From the NCBI GenBank assembly GCA_023055355.1, contig JALJCS010000002.1, positions 77,767,001 to 77,831,000 of the forward strand: a stretch of DNA of 64,000 bases, written 5' to 3'. Shown piece after piece: positions 1-10,474 of the stretch. The notes under the pieces are model-generated. The model saw only the letters and a program-made list of their open reading frames with translations, was not told the DNA's origin and did not search any database. Each line of letters opens with the position of its first letter. Position 1 is the stretch's first letter. Made by a program: the position numbers and the translations under genes. This DNA is from Agelaius tricolor (taxonomy: Eukaryota > Chordata > Aves > Passeriformes > Icteridae).

Positions 1-223
1 AAAAAAATCTTCCCCATATGCCAGTAAGTGCAGGCACATGTGCAAAGCTTGCCCAAATTGATCCCCACTGAAGGCTAAAAGAGAAAAGAAGGACTTACAA
101 ACAGGCTGGAGCGGAGATATCATCAAAGGAATTGCAATTGGAGGAGAAAAAAAAGTGGGAAATTTGGGCAATTTAGTGACTAGAAGAAAATGGACCGGGA
201 TTATATCAGAGCAGTGCAAAAAA
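1..223 (+). repeat. Partial monomer at the left window edge
   Basis: The window opens inside the poly(A) tract, so M2 or M3 identity cannot be decided because the diagnostic 5' part is missing. It has the ccccactg form of the CpG site and lacks the gaaaa insertion before gtggg (155). Positions 1-490 match 8023-8512 closely. Confidence 0.8.
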
Positions 224-579
224 CCAAAAGATGCCAAAAGTAAGCTCAGAGATGTTGCAAAACCTGGGGAAAAAGTCAAGGAGGAAGACACAACTTGGGA
301 AAATATGGGGGACATGGTATGAACACTGGAAAAAATCTAAAATCAAAAAAAAAAAAAATCTTCCCCATATGCCAGTAAGTGCAGGCACATGTGCAAAGCT
401 TGCCCAAATTGATCCCCGCTGAAGGCTAAAAGAGAAAAGAAGGACTTACAAACAGGCTGGAACGGAGATATCATCAAAGGAATTGCAATTGGAGGAGAAA
501 AAAAAGAAAAGTGGGAAATTTGGGCAATTTAGTGACTAGAAGAAAATGGACCGGGATTATATCAGAGCAGTGCAAAAAA
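224..579 (+). repeat. Solitary M2 monomer (M1 missing), copy 1
   Basis: After the normal flank agagcagtgcaaaaaa the sequence enters M2 directly (gtaagctcagag), so M1 with its hairpin is absent. It carries C at 263 (aaaacctgggg), a base shared only with the other three solitary M2 copies at 8246, 9761 and 13956. Confidence 0.88.
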
Positions 580-936
580 CCAAAAGATGCCAAAATTAAG
601 CCCACAGATGTTGCAAAAGCCGGGGAAAATGTCAAGGAAAAAGAGAAATCTTGGAGAGGAAGATATGAGGGACATGGTATGAACACTTGAAAAAATCTAA
701 AATCAAAAAAAAAAATCTTCCCCATATGCCAGTAAGTGCAGGCACATGTGCAAAGCTTGCCCAAATTGATCCCCGCTGAAGGCTAAAAGAGAAAAGAAGG
801 ACTTACAAACAGGCTGGAGCGGAGATATCATCAAAGGAATTGCAATTGGAGGAGAAAAAAAAGAAAAGTGGGAAATTTGGGCAATTTAGTGACTAGAAGA
901 AAATGGACCGGGATTATATCAGAGCAGTGCAAAAAA
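580..936 (+). repeat. M3 monomer following a solitary M2
   Basis: M3 of the gaaaaagag, catggtatg subtype. The run solitary M2 then M3 then M1 repeats the order seen at 9761-10474 and 13956-14669. Confidence 0.85.
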
Positions 937-1382
937 CCAAAAGATGCCAAAACTAAGCTCACAGACCTTGCAAAAGCTGGGGAAAAAGTCAAGAAGGAAG
1001 ACACAACTTGGAGGGGAAGATTTAAAAGACATGGCATGGAGGCTTCAAAAGAAGAAAAAAAAAAAGGAAAAAATCTTTCCCAAAGTCCAAGCCATCAAAA
1101 GGCATGGCATGTCATCAAGTGCAGGGACATGCACCAAAGATTCCTCTCTTGGTCCCCATTGAAATCGCAAGATTCCGTTTCCCTTCCCGAAAGGAAATTT
1201 CATTTCCTTTCGGGAAGGAAACGGAATCTTGCGACCCTGGAAAGAAAGGCTTCCAAAGCCTCGGGAAAGGAGATAGGATCAAATGAAATGCGAGTGAAAA
1301 AAGAGGCAAAAAAGCCAGAAAATGGGGACTTGTCGTGTCTTCCAGAAATGGTCTGTGAGGAAAAGAGCTGCATTGCAAAGCA
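937..1382 (+). repeat. Monomer M1 (446 bp, hairpin-bearing), first complete copy
   Basis: M1 is the most diverged monomer. It aligns with M2 and M3 along its whole length: ccaaaagatgcc, then a gcaaaagctgggg block, an A-rich tract followed by tctttccc (tcttcccc in the others), aagtgcagg, and tggtccccattgaa (tgatccccgctgaa in the others). Homology then breaks at the inverted repeat and resumes at about ggaaagaaaggctt, which matches gagaaaagaaggactt of M2/M3. M1 is therefore an old duplicate of the common monomer that gained an insert of about 85-90 bp. A G/A-rich tract at about 1051-1073 exists in two length classes: 11A-GG-6A, and a class one base shorter seen in 14 of 54 copies. Confidence 0.88.
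1166..1233. repeat. 68-nt inverted repeat (hairpin) in M1; representative of 54 copies
   Basis: The left arm 1166-1198 starts cgcaagattccg and the right arm 1202-1233 ends cggaatcttgcg. The arms pair over 32 bp with a single bulged base (ccctt against aagg) around a 3-nt loop, ttc. Copies start at 1166, 2321, 3481, 4641, 5801, 6962, 8831, 10704, 11865, 13026, 14899, 16060, 17219, 18379, 19512, 20672, 21831, 22986, 24141, 24943, 26103, 27236, 28396, 29551, 30711, 31513, 32672, 33833, 34994, 35796, 37293, 38454, 39256, 40753, 41914, 43073, 44228, 45382, 46543, 47704, 48864, 50018, 51172, 52326, 53485, 54645, 55799, 56953, 58114, 58915, 60076, 60873, 62027 and 63545. Three (44228, 50018, 60873) lose the outermost C-G pair through a G-to-A change in the right arm. 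It is absent from M2 and M3. Confidence 0.93.
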
Positions 1383-1733
1383 CCAAAAGATGCCAAAAGT
1401 AAGCTCAGAGATGTTGCAAAAGCTGGGGAAAAAGTCAAGGAGGAAGACACAACTTGGGAAAATATGGGGGACATGGTATGAACACTGGAAAAAATCTAAA
1501 ATCAAAAAAAAAAAAAATCTTCCCCATATGCCAGTAAGTGCAGGCACATGTGCAAAGCTTGCCCAAATTGATCCCCGCTGAAGGCTAAAAGAGAAAAGAA
1601 GGACTTACAAACAGGCTGGAACGGAGATATCATCAAAGGAATTGCAATTGGAGGAGAAAAAAAAGTGGGAAATTTGGGCAATTTAGTGACTAGAAGAAAA
1701 TGGACCGGGATTATATCAGAGCAGTGCAAAAAA
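1383..1733 (+). repeat. Monomer M2 (normally ~356 bp), first complete copy within a trimer
   Basis: M2 begins ccaaaagatgccaaaagtaa and is recognised by gtaagctcagag and by the gggaaaatatggggg block. From the poly(A) tract onward it is almost the same as M3. This copy is 351 bp because it lacks the five bases gaaaa before gtggg near 1665. Two end types occur: cactggaaaaaatc and cacttgaaaatatc. One hybrid form, cactggaaaatatc, occurs near 43,391-43,404. Confidence 0.88.
1502..1518 (+). repeat. Poly(A) tract of M2/M3; representative
   Basis: An uninterrupted A tract follows taaaatc and precedes tcttccccatatg in every M2 and M3. Its length varies from about 8 to 14 bases between copies and is the main source of 1-3 bp differences in trimer length. 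Four M3 copies lack it through a 21-nt deletion. Nothing around it suggests a retroposon tail: no target-site duplication is seen. Confidence 0.8.
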
Positions 1734-2091
1734 CCAAAAGATGCCAAAATTAAGCCCACAGATGTTGCAAAAGCCGGGGAAAATGTCAAGGAAAAAGAGA
1801 AATCTTGGAGAGGAAGATATGAGGGACATGGGATGAACACTTGAAAAAATCTAAAATCAAAAAAAAAAAATCTTCCCCATATGCCAGTAAGTGCAGGCAC
1901 ATGTGCAAAGCTTGCCCAAATTGATCCCCGCTGAAGGCTAAAAGAGAAAAGAAGGACTTACAAACAGGCTGGAGCGGAGATATCATCAAAGGAATTGCAA
2001 TTGGAGGAGAAAAAAAAGAAAAGTGGGAAATTTGGGCAATTTAGTGACTAGAAGAAAATGGACCGGGATTATATCAGAGCAGTGCAAAAAA
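1734..2091 (+). repeat. Monomer M3 (~358 bp), first complete copy within a trimer
   Basis: M3 is recognised by ccaaaattaagcccacag, gccggggaaaatg and gagaggaagatatgaggg. Subtypes are set by gaaaaagag versus gaagaagag and by catgggatg versus catggtatg. It carries a poly(A) tract after taaaatc and then the common segment that holds CATATG and AAGCTT. In the regular trimer it sits between M2 and the next M1. Confidence 0.88.
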
Positions 2092-3251
2092 CCAAAAGAT
2101 GCCAAAACTAAGCTCACAGACCTTGCAAAAGCTGGGGAAAAAGTCAAGAAGGAAGACACAACTTGGAGGGGAAGATTTAAAAGACATGGCATGGAGGCTT
2201 CAAAAGAAGAAAAAAAAAAAGGAAAAAATCTTTCCCAAAGTCCAAGCCATCAAAAGGCATGGCATGTCATCAAGTGCAGGGACATGCACCAAAGATTCCT
2301 CTCTTGGTCCCCATTGAAATCGCAAGATTCCGTTTCCCTTCCCGAAAGGAAATTTCATTTCCTTTCGGGAAGGAAACGGAATCTTGCGACCCTGGAAAGA
2401 AAGGCTTCCAAAGCCTCGGGAAAGGAGATAGGATCAAATGAAATGCGAGTGAAAAAAGAGGCAAAAAAGCCAGAAAATGGGGACTTGTCGTGTCTTCCAG
2501 AAATGGTCTGTGAGGAAAAGAGCTGCATTGCAAAGCACCAAAAGATGCCAAAAGTAAGCTCAGAGATGTTGCAAAAGCTGGGGAAAAAGTCAAGGAGGAA
2601 GACACAACTTGGGAAAATATGGGGGACATGGTATGAACACTTGAAAATATCTAAAATCAAAAAAAAAAAAATCTTCCCCATATGCCAGTAAGTGCAGGCA
2701 CATGAGCAAAGCTTGCCCAAATTGATCCCTGCTGAAGGCTAAAAGAGAAAAGAAGGACTTACAAACAGGCTGGAATGGAGATATCATCAAAGGAATTGCA
2801 ATTGGAGGAGAAAAAAAAGAAAAGTGGGAAATTTGGGCAATTTAGTGACTAGAAGAAAATGGACCGGGATTATATCAGAGCAGTGCAAAAAACCAAAAGA
2901 TGCCAAAATTAAGCCCACAGATGTTGCAAAAGCCGGGGAAAATGTCAAGGAAAAAGAGAAATCTTGGAGAGGAAGATATGAGGGACATGGGATGAACACT
3001 TGAAAAAATCTAAAATCAAAAAAAAAAAAATCTTCCCCATATGCCAGTAAGTGCAGGCACATGTGCAAAGCTTGCCCAAATTGATCCCCGCTGAAGGCTA
3101 AAAGAGAAAAGAAGGACTTACAAACAGGCTGGAGCGGAGATATCATCAAAGGAATTGCAATTGGAGGAGAAAAAAAAGAAAAGTGGGAAATTTGGGCAAT
3201 TTAGTGACTAGAAGAAAATGGACCGGGATTATATCAGAGCAGTGCAAAAAA
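2092..3251 (+). repeat. Reference copy of the higher-order repeat (M1-M2-M3, 1,160 bp)
   Basis: This copy shows the standard trimer. M1 runs 2092-2537, M2 2538-2892 and M3 2893-3251, each starting at or within a base or two of the motif ccaaaagatgcc. Three ancestral monomers of ~358 bp plus an extra ~86 bp in M1 account for the 1,160-bp period. The strand label is arbitrary and follows the purine-rich strand. Confidence 0.9.
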
Positions 3252-6200
3252 CCAAAAGATGCCAAAACTAAGCTCACAGACCTTGCAAAAGCTGGGGAAA
3301 AAGTCAAGAAGGAAGACACAACTTGGATGGGAAGATTTAAAAGACATGGCATGGAGGCTTCAAAAGAAGAAAAAAAAAAAGGAAAAAATCTTTCCCAAAG
3401 TCCAAGCCATCAAAAGGCATGGCATGTCATCAAGTGCAGGGACATGCACCAAAGATTCCTCTCTTGGTCCCCATTGAAATCGCAAGATTCCGTTTCCCTT
3501 CCCGAAAGGAAATTTCATTTCCTTTCGGGAAGGAAACGGAATCTTGCGACCCTGGAAAGAAAGGCTTCCAAAGCCTCGGGAAAGGAGATAGGATCAAATG
3601 AAATGCGAGTGAAAAAAGAGGCAAAAAAGCCAGAAAATGGGGACTTGTCGTGTCTTCCAGAAATGGTCTGTGAGGAAAAGAGCTGCATTGCAAAGCACCA
3701 AAAGATGCCAAAAGTAAGCTCAGAGATGTTGCAAAAGCTGGGGAAAAAGTCAAGGAGGAAGACACAACTTGGGAAAATATGGGGGACATGGTATGAACAC
3801 TTGAAAATATCTAAAATCAAAAAAAAAAAAATCTTCCCCATATGCCAGTAAGTGCAGGCACATGAGCAAAGCTTGCCCAAATTGATCCCTGCTGAAGGCT
3901 AAAAGAGAAAAGAAGGACTTACAAACAGGCTGGAATGGAGATATCATCAAAGGAATTGCAATTGGAGGAGAAAAAAAAGAAAAGTGGGAAATTTGGGCAA
4001 TTTAGTGACTAGAAGAAAATGGACCGGGATTATATCAGAGCAGTGCAAAAAACCAAAAGATGCCAAAATTAAGCCCACAGATGTTGCAAAAGCCGGGGAA
4101 AATGTCAAGGAAGAAGAGAAATCTTGGAGAGGAAGATATGAGGGACATGGGATGAACACTTGAAAAAATCTAAAATCAAAAAAAAAAAAATCTTCCCCAT
4201 ATGCCAGTAAGTGCAGGCACATGTGCAAAGCTTGCCCAAATTGATCCCCGCTGAAGGCTAAAAGAGAAAAGAAGGACTTACAAACAGGCTGGAGCGGAGA
4301 TATCATCAAAGGAATTGCAATTGGAGGAGAAAAAAAAGAAAAGTGGGAAATTTGGGCAATTTAGTGACTAGAAGAAAATGGACCGGGATTATATCAGAGC
4401 AGTGCAAAAAACCAAAAGATGCCAAAACTAAGCTCACAGACCTTGCAAAAGCTGGGGAAAAAGTCAAGAAGGAAGACACAACTTGGAGGGGAAGATTTAA
4501 AAGACATGGCATGGAGGCTTCAAAAGAAGAAAAAAAAAAAGGAAAAAATCTTTCCCAAAGTCCAAGCCATCAAAAGGCATGGCATGTCATCAAGTGCAGG
4601 GACATGCACCAAAGATTCCTCTCTTGGTCCCCATTGAAATCGCAAGATTCCGTTTCCCTTCCCGAAAGGAAATTTCATTTCCTTTCGGGAAGGAAACGGA
4701 ATCTTGCGACCCTGGAAAGAAAGGCTTCCAAAGCCTCGGGAAAGGAGATAGGATCAAATGAAATGCGAGTGAAAAAAGAGGCAAAAAAGCCAGAAAATGG
4801 GGACTTGTCGTGTCTTCCAGAAATGGTCTGTGAGGAAAAGAGCTGCATTGCAAAGCACCAAAAGATGCCAAAAGTAAGCTCAGAGATGTTGCAAAAGCTG
4901 GGGAAAAAGTCAAGGAGGAAGACACAACTTGGGAAAATATGGGGGACATGGTATGAACACTTGAAAATATCTAAAATCAAAAAAAAAAAAAATCTTCCCC
5001 ATATGCCAGTAAGTGCAGGCACATGAGCAAAGCTTGCCCAAATTGATCCCTGCTGAAGGCTAAAAGAGAAAAGAAGGACTTACAAACAGGCTGGAATGGA
5101 GATATCATCAAAGGAATTGCAATTGGAGGAGAAAAAAAAGAAAAGTGGGAAATTTGGGCAATTTAGTGACTAGAAGAAAATGGACCGGGATTATATCAGA
5201 GCAGTGCAAAAAACCAAAAGATGCCAAAATTAAGCCCACAGATGTTGCAAAAGCCGGGGAAAATGTCAAGGAAGAAGAGAAATCTTGGAGAGGAAGATAT
5301 GAGGGACATGGTATGAACACTTGAAAAAATCTAAAATCAAAAAAAAAAAATCTTCCCCATATGCCAGTAAGTGCAGGCACATGTGCAAAGCTTGCCCAAA
5401 TTGATCCCCGCTGAAGGCTAAAAGAGAAAAGAAGGACTTACAAACAGGCTGGAACGGAGATATCATCAAAGGAATTGCAATTGGAGGAGAAAAAAAAGAA
5501 AAGTGGGAAATTTGGGCAATTTAGTGACTAGAAGAAAATGGACCGGGATTATATCAGAGCAGTGCAAAAAACCAAAAGATGCCAAAACTAAGCTCACAGA
5601 CCTTGCAAAAGCTGGGGAAAAAGTCAAGAAGGAAGACACAACTTGGAGGGGAAGATTTAAAAGACATGGCATGGAGGCTTCAAAAGAAGAAAAAAAAAAA
5701 GGAAAAAATCTTTCCCAAAGTCCAAGCCATCAAAAGGCATGGCATGTCATCAAGTGCAGGGACATGCACCAAAGATTCCTCTCTTGGTCCCCATTGAAAT
5801 CGCAAGATTCCGTTTCCCTTCCCGAAAGGAAATTTCATTTCCTTTCGGGAAGGAAACGGAATCTTGCGACCCTGGAAAGAAAGGCTTCCAAAGCCTCGGG
5901 AAAGGAGATAGGATCAAATGAAATGCGAGTGAAAAAAGAGGCAAAAAAGCCAGAAAATGGGGACTTGTCGTGTCTTCCAGAAATGGTCTGTGAGGAAAAG
6001 AGCTGCATTGCAAAGCACCAAAAGATGCCAAAAGTAAGCTCAGAGATGTTGCAAAAGCTGGGGAAAAAGTCAAGGAGGAAGACACAACTTGGGAAAATAT
6101 GGGGGACATGGTATGAACACTTGAAAATATCTAAAATCAAAAAAAAAAAAAATCTTCCCCATATGCCAGTAAGTGCAGGCACATGAGCAAAGCTTGCCCA

Positions 6201-6732
6201 AATTGATCCCCGCTGAAGGCTAAAAGAGAAAAGAAGGACTTACAAACAGGCTGGAATGGAGATATCATCAAAGGAATTGCAATTGGAGGAGAAAAAAAAG
6301 AAAAGTGGGAAATTTGGGCAATTTAGTGACTAGAAGAAAATGGACCGGGATTATATCAGAGCAGTGCAAAAAACCAAAAGATGCCAAAATTAAGCCCACA
6401 GATGTTGCAAAAGCCGGGGAAAATGTCAAGGAAGAAGAGAAATCTTGGAGAGGAAGATATGAGGGACATGGGATGAACACTTGAAAAAATCTAAAATCAA
6501 AAAAAAAAAAATCTTCCCCATATGCCAGTAAGTGCAGGCACATGTGCAAAGCTTGCCCAAATTGATCCCCGCTGAAGGCTAAAAGAGAAAAGAAGGACTT
6601 ACAAACAGGCTGGAGCGGAGATATCATCAAAGGAATTGCAATTGGAGGAGAAAAAAAAGAAAAGTGGGAAATTTGGGCAATTTAGTGACTAGAAGAAAAT
6701 GGACCGGGATTATATCAGAGCAGTGCAAAAAA

Positions 6733-8601
6733 CCAAAAGATGCCAAAACTAAGCTCACAGACCTTGCAAAAGCTGGGGAAAAAGTCAAGAAGGAAGACAC
6801 AACTTGGAGGGGAAGATTTAAAAGACATGGCATGGAGGCTTCAAAAGAAGAAAAAAAAAAAGGAAAAAATCTTTCCCAAAGTCCAAGCCATCAAAAGGCA
6901 TGGCATGGCATCAAGTGCAGGGACATGCACCAAAGATTCCTCTCTTGGTCCCCATTGAAATCGCAAGATTCCGTTTCCCTTCCCGAAAGGAAATTTCATT
7001 TCCTTTCGGGAAGGAAACGGAATCTTGCGACCCTGGAAAGAAAGGCTTCCAAAGCCTCGGGAAAGGAGATAGGATCAAATGAAATGCGAGTGAAAAAAGA
7101 GGCAAAAAAGCCAGAAAATGGGGACTTGTCGTGTCTTCCAGAAATGGTCTGTGAGGAAAAGAGCTGCATTGCAAAGCACCAAAAGATGCCAAAAGTAAGC
7201 TCAGAGATGTTGCAAAAGCTGGGGAAAAAGTCAAGGAGGAAGACACAACTTGGGAAAATATGGGGGACATGGTATGAACACTGGAAAAAATCTAAAATCA
7301 AAAAAAAAAAAAATCTTCCCCATATGCCAGTAAGTGCAGGCACATGAGCAAAGCTTGCCCAAATTGATCCCTGCTGAAGGCTAAAAGAGAAAAGAAGGAC
7401 TTACAAACAGGCTGGAATGGAGATATCATCAAAGGAATTGCAATTGGAGGAGAAAAAAAAGAAAAGTGGGAAATTTGGGCAATTTAGTGACTAGAAGAAA
7501 ATGGACCGGGATTATATCAGAGCAGTGCAAAAAACCAAAAGATGCCAAAATTAAGCCCACAGATGTTGCAAAAGCCGGGGAAAATGTCAAGGAAGAAGAG
7601 AAATCTTGGAGAGGAAGATATGAGGGACATGGGATGAACACTTGAAAAAATCTAAAATCAAAAAAAAAAAATCTTCCCCATATGCCAGTAAGTGCAGGCA
7701 CATGTGCAAAGCTTGCCCAAATTGATCCCCGCTGAAGGCTAAAAGAGAAAAGAAGGACTTACAAACAGGCTGGAGCGGAGATATCATCAAAGGAATTGCA
7801 ATTGGAGGAGAAAAAAAAGAAAAGTGGGAAATTTGGGCAATTTAGTGACTAGAAGAAAATGGACCGGGATTATATCAGAGCAGTGCAAAAAACCAAAAGA
7901 TGCCAAAATTAAGCCCACAGATGTTGCAAAAGCCGGGGAAAATGTCAAGGAAAAAGAGAAATCTTGGAGAGGAAGATATGAGGGACATGGGATGAACACT
8001 TGAAAAAATCTAAAATCAAAAAAAAAAAATCTTCCCCATATGCCAGTAAGTGCAGGCACATGTGCAAAGCTTGCCCAAATTGATCCCCACTGAAGGCTAA
8101 AAGAGAAAAGAAGGACTTACAAACAGGCTGGAGCGGAGATATCATCAAAGGAATTGCAATTGGAGGAGAAAAAAAAGTGGGAAATTTGGGCAATTTAGTG
8201 ACTAGAAGAAAATGGACCGGGATTATATCAGAGCAGTGCAAAAAACCAAAAGATGCCAAAAGTAAGCTCAGAGATGTTGCAAAACCTGGGGAAAAAGTCA
8301 AGGAGGAAGACACAACTTGGGAAAATATGGGGGACATGGTATGAACACTGGAAAAAATCTAAAATCAAAAAAAAAAAAAATCTTCCCCATATGCCAGTAA
8401 GTGCAGGCACATGTGCAAAGCTTGCCCAAATTGATCCCCGCTGAAGGCTAAAAGAGAAAAGAAGGACTTACAAACAGGCTGGAACGGAGATATCATCAAA
8501 GGAATTGCAATTGGAGGAGAAAAAAAAGAAAAGTGGGAAATTTGGGCAATTTAGTGACTAGAAGAAAATGGACCGGGATTATATCAGAGCAGTGCAAAAA
8601 A
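6733..8601 (+). repeat. Expanded unit M1-M2-M3-M3-solitary M2
   Basis: One M1-M2 pair is followed by two M3 copies (from about 7535 and 7893) and a solitary M2 at 8246-8601. This M1 has ggcatggcatc in place of ggcatgtcatc near 6904, a form also seen in the M1 copies at 19284, 21603 and 27008. Confidence 0.9.
8246..8601 (+). repeat. Solitary M2 monomer, copy 2
   Basis: Same structure as 224-579 at an offset of 8,022 bp, with the diagnostic C at 8285. The preceding monomer has ccccactg and lacks gaaaa, as at the left window edge. Confidence 0.87.
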
Positions 8602-10474
8602 CCAAAAGATGCCAAAACTAAGCTCACAGACCTTGCAAAAGCTGGGGAAAAAGTCAAGAAGGAAGACACAACTTGGAGGGGAAGATTTAAAAGACATGGC
8701 ATGGAGGCTTCAAAAGAAGAAAAAAAAAAAGGAAAAAATCTTTCCCAAAGTCCAAGCCATCAAAAGGCATGGCATGTCATCAAGTGCAGGGACATGCACC
8801 AAAGATTCCTCTCTTGGTCCCCATTGAAATCGCAAGATTCCGTTTCCCTTCCCGAAAGGAAATTTCATTTCCTTTCGGGAAGGAAACGGAATCTTGCGAC
8901 CCTGGAAAGAAAGGCTTCCAAAGCCTCGGGAAAGGAGATAGGATCAAATGAAATGCGAGTGAAAAAAGAGGCAAAAAAGCCAGAAAATGGGGACTTGTCG
9001 TGTCTTCCAGAAATGGTCTGTGAGGAAAAGAGCTGCATTGCAAAGCACCAAAAGATGCCAAAAGTAAGCTCAGAGATGTTGCAAAAGCTGGGGAAAAAGT
9101 CAAGGAGGAAGACACAACTTGGGAAAATATGGGGGACATGGTATGAACACTGGAAAAAATCTAAAATCAAAAAAAAAAAAAATCTTCCCCATATGCCAGT
9201 AAGTGCAGGCACATGTGCAAAGCTTGCCCAAATTGATCCCCGCTGAAGGCTAAAAGAGAAAAGAAGGACTTACAAACAGGCTGGAACGGAGATATCATCA
9301 AAGGAATTGCAATTGGAGGAGAAAAAAAAGAAAAGTGGGAAATTTGGGCAATTTAGTGACTAGAAGAAAATGGACCGGGATTATATCAGAGCAGTGCAAA
9401 AAACCAAAAGATGCCAAAATTAAGCCCACAGATGTTGCAAAAGCCGGGGAAAATGTCAAGGAAAAAGAGAAATCTTGGAGAGGAAGATATGAGGGACATG
9501 GTATGAACACTTGAAAAAATCTAAAATCAAAAAAAAAAATCTTCCCCATATGCCAGTAAGTGCAGGCACATGTGCAAAGCTTGCCCAAATTGATCCCCGC
9601 TGAAGGCTAAAAGAGAAAAGAAGGACTTACAAACAGGCTGGAGCGGAGATATCATCAAAGGAATTGCAATTGGAGGAGAAAAAAAAGAAAAGTGGGAAAT
9701 TTGGGCAATTTAGTGACTAGAAGAAAATGGACCGGGATTATATCAGAGCAGTGCAAAAAACCAAAAGATGCCAAAAGTAAGCTCAGAGATGTTGCAAAAC
9801 CTGGGGAAAAAGTCAAGGAGGAAGACACAACTTGGGAAAATATGGGGGACATGGTATGAACACTGGAAAAAATCTAAAATCAAAAAAAAAAAAAATCTTC
9901 CCCATATGCCAGTAAGTGCAGGCACATGTGCAAAGCTTGCCCAAATTGATCCCCGCTGAAGGCTAAAAGAGAAAAGAAGGACTTACAAACAGGCTGGAAC
10001 GGAGATATCATCAAAGGAATTGCAATTGGAGGAGAAAAAAAAGAAAAGTGGGAAATTTGGGCAATTTAGTGACTAGAAGAAAATGGACCGGGATTATATC
10101 AGAGCAGTGCAAAAAACCAAAAGATGCCAAAATTAAGCCCACAGATGTTGCAAAAGCCGGGGAAAATGTCAAGGAAAAAGAGAAATCTTGGAGAGGAAGA
10201 TATGAGGGACATGGTATGAACACTTGAAAAAATCTAAAATCAAAAAAAAAAAATCTTCCCCATATGCCAGTAAGTGCAGGCACATGTGCAAAGCTTGCCC
10301 AAATTGATCCCCGCTGAAGGCTAAAAGAGAAAAGAAGGACTTACAAACAGGCTGGAGCGGAGATATCATCAAAGGAATTGCAATTGGAGGAGAAAAAAAA
10401 GAAAAGTGGGAAATTTGGGCAATTTAGTGACTAGAAGAAAATGGACCGGGATTATATCAGAGCAGTGCAAAAAA
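8602..10474 (+). repeat. Expanded unit M1-M2-M3-solitary M2-M3
   Basis: The unit is 1,873 bp. M3 copies begin near 9404 and 10117 and flank the solitary M2 at 9761-10116 (diagnostic C at 9800). The same unit recurs at 12797-14669, offset 4,195 bp. Confidence 0.9.
9761..10116 (+). repeat. Solitary M2 monomer, copy 3
   Basis: Direct passage from the M3 tail into M2 with no M1. Unlike copies 1 and 2 it keeps gaaaa before gtggg (9692), so the flank was exchanged after the M1 loss or the flank types recombined. Confidence 0.86.

Larger units (their letters stand above)
937..6732 (+). repeat. Five regular trimers
   Basis: M1 copies begin at 937, 2092, 3252, 4412 and 5572. The first trimer is 1,155 bp because its M3 lacks gaaaa; the others are 1,160-1,161 bp. 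A private T at about 3328 (ttggatggg) marks the third M1. The M2 copies in trimers two to five have the cacttgaaaatatc end and gagcaaagc in the common segment. Confidence 0.92.

Noticed and set aside
1166..1233. Hairpin as a Rho-independent terminator
   Set aside because: The right arm is followed by accctgg, not a T run, the context is a eukaryotic-type satellite, and no gene precedes it.
1166..1233. CENP-B box inside the hairpin arms (ttcgggaaggaaacgg)
   Set aside because: The start TTCG fits but the required internal A and the CGGG do not, on either strand.
1115..1474. Minus-strand ORFs of 115-188 codons rich in Phe, Leu and Ser that look like membrane segments
   Set aside because: The complement of purine-rich DNA is pyrimidine-rich and encodes Phe/Leu/Ser/Pro by composition alone. 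The ORFs overlap each other in different frames, fuse or split with the gaaaa indel, and have no family resemblance.
1502..1518. Poly(A) tract as the tail of a SINE or processed transcript
   Set aside because: No polyadenylation signal at the right distance, no A/B box and no target-site duplication; the tract is inside the monomer and present in its homologues.
868..1581. Open reading frame of up to 237 codons on the + strand, recurring in every M1-M2 dimer
   Set aside because: It starts at a GTG, not an ATG; its end changes between three forms with poly(A) length; and 14 of 54 copies are split by a one-base change in the A/G tract. It reads through the inverted repeat, so part of it is mirrored on the other strand. 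The lysine-rich product has no recognisable domain. It looks open only because the copies are so alike.
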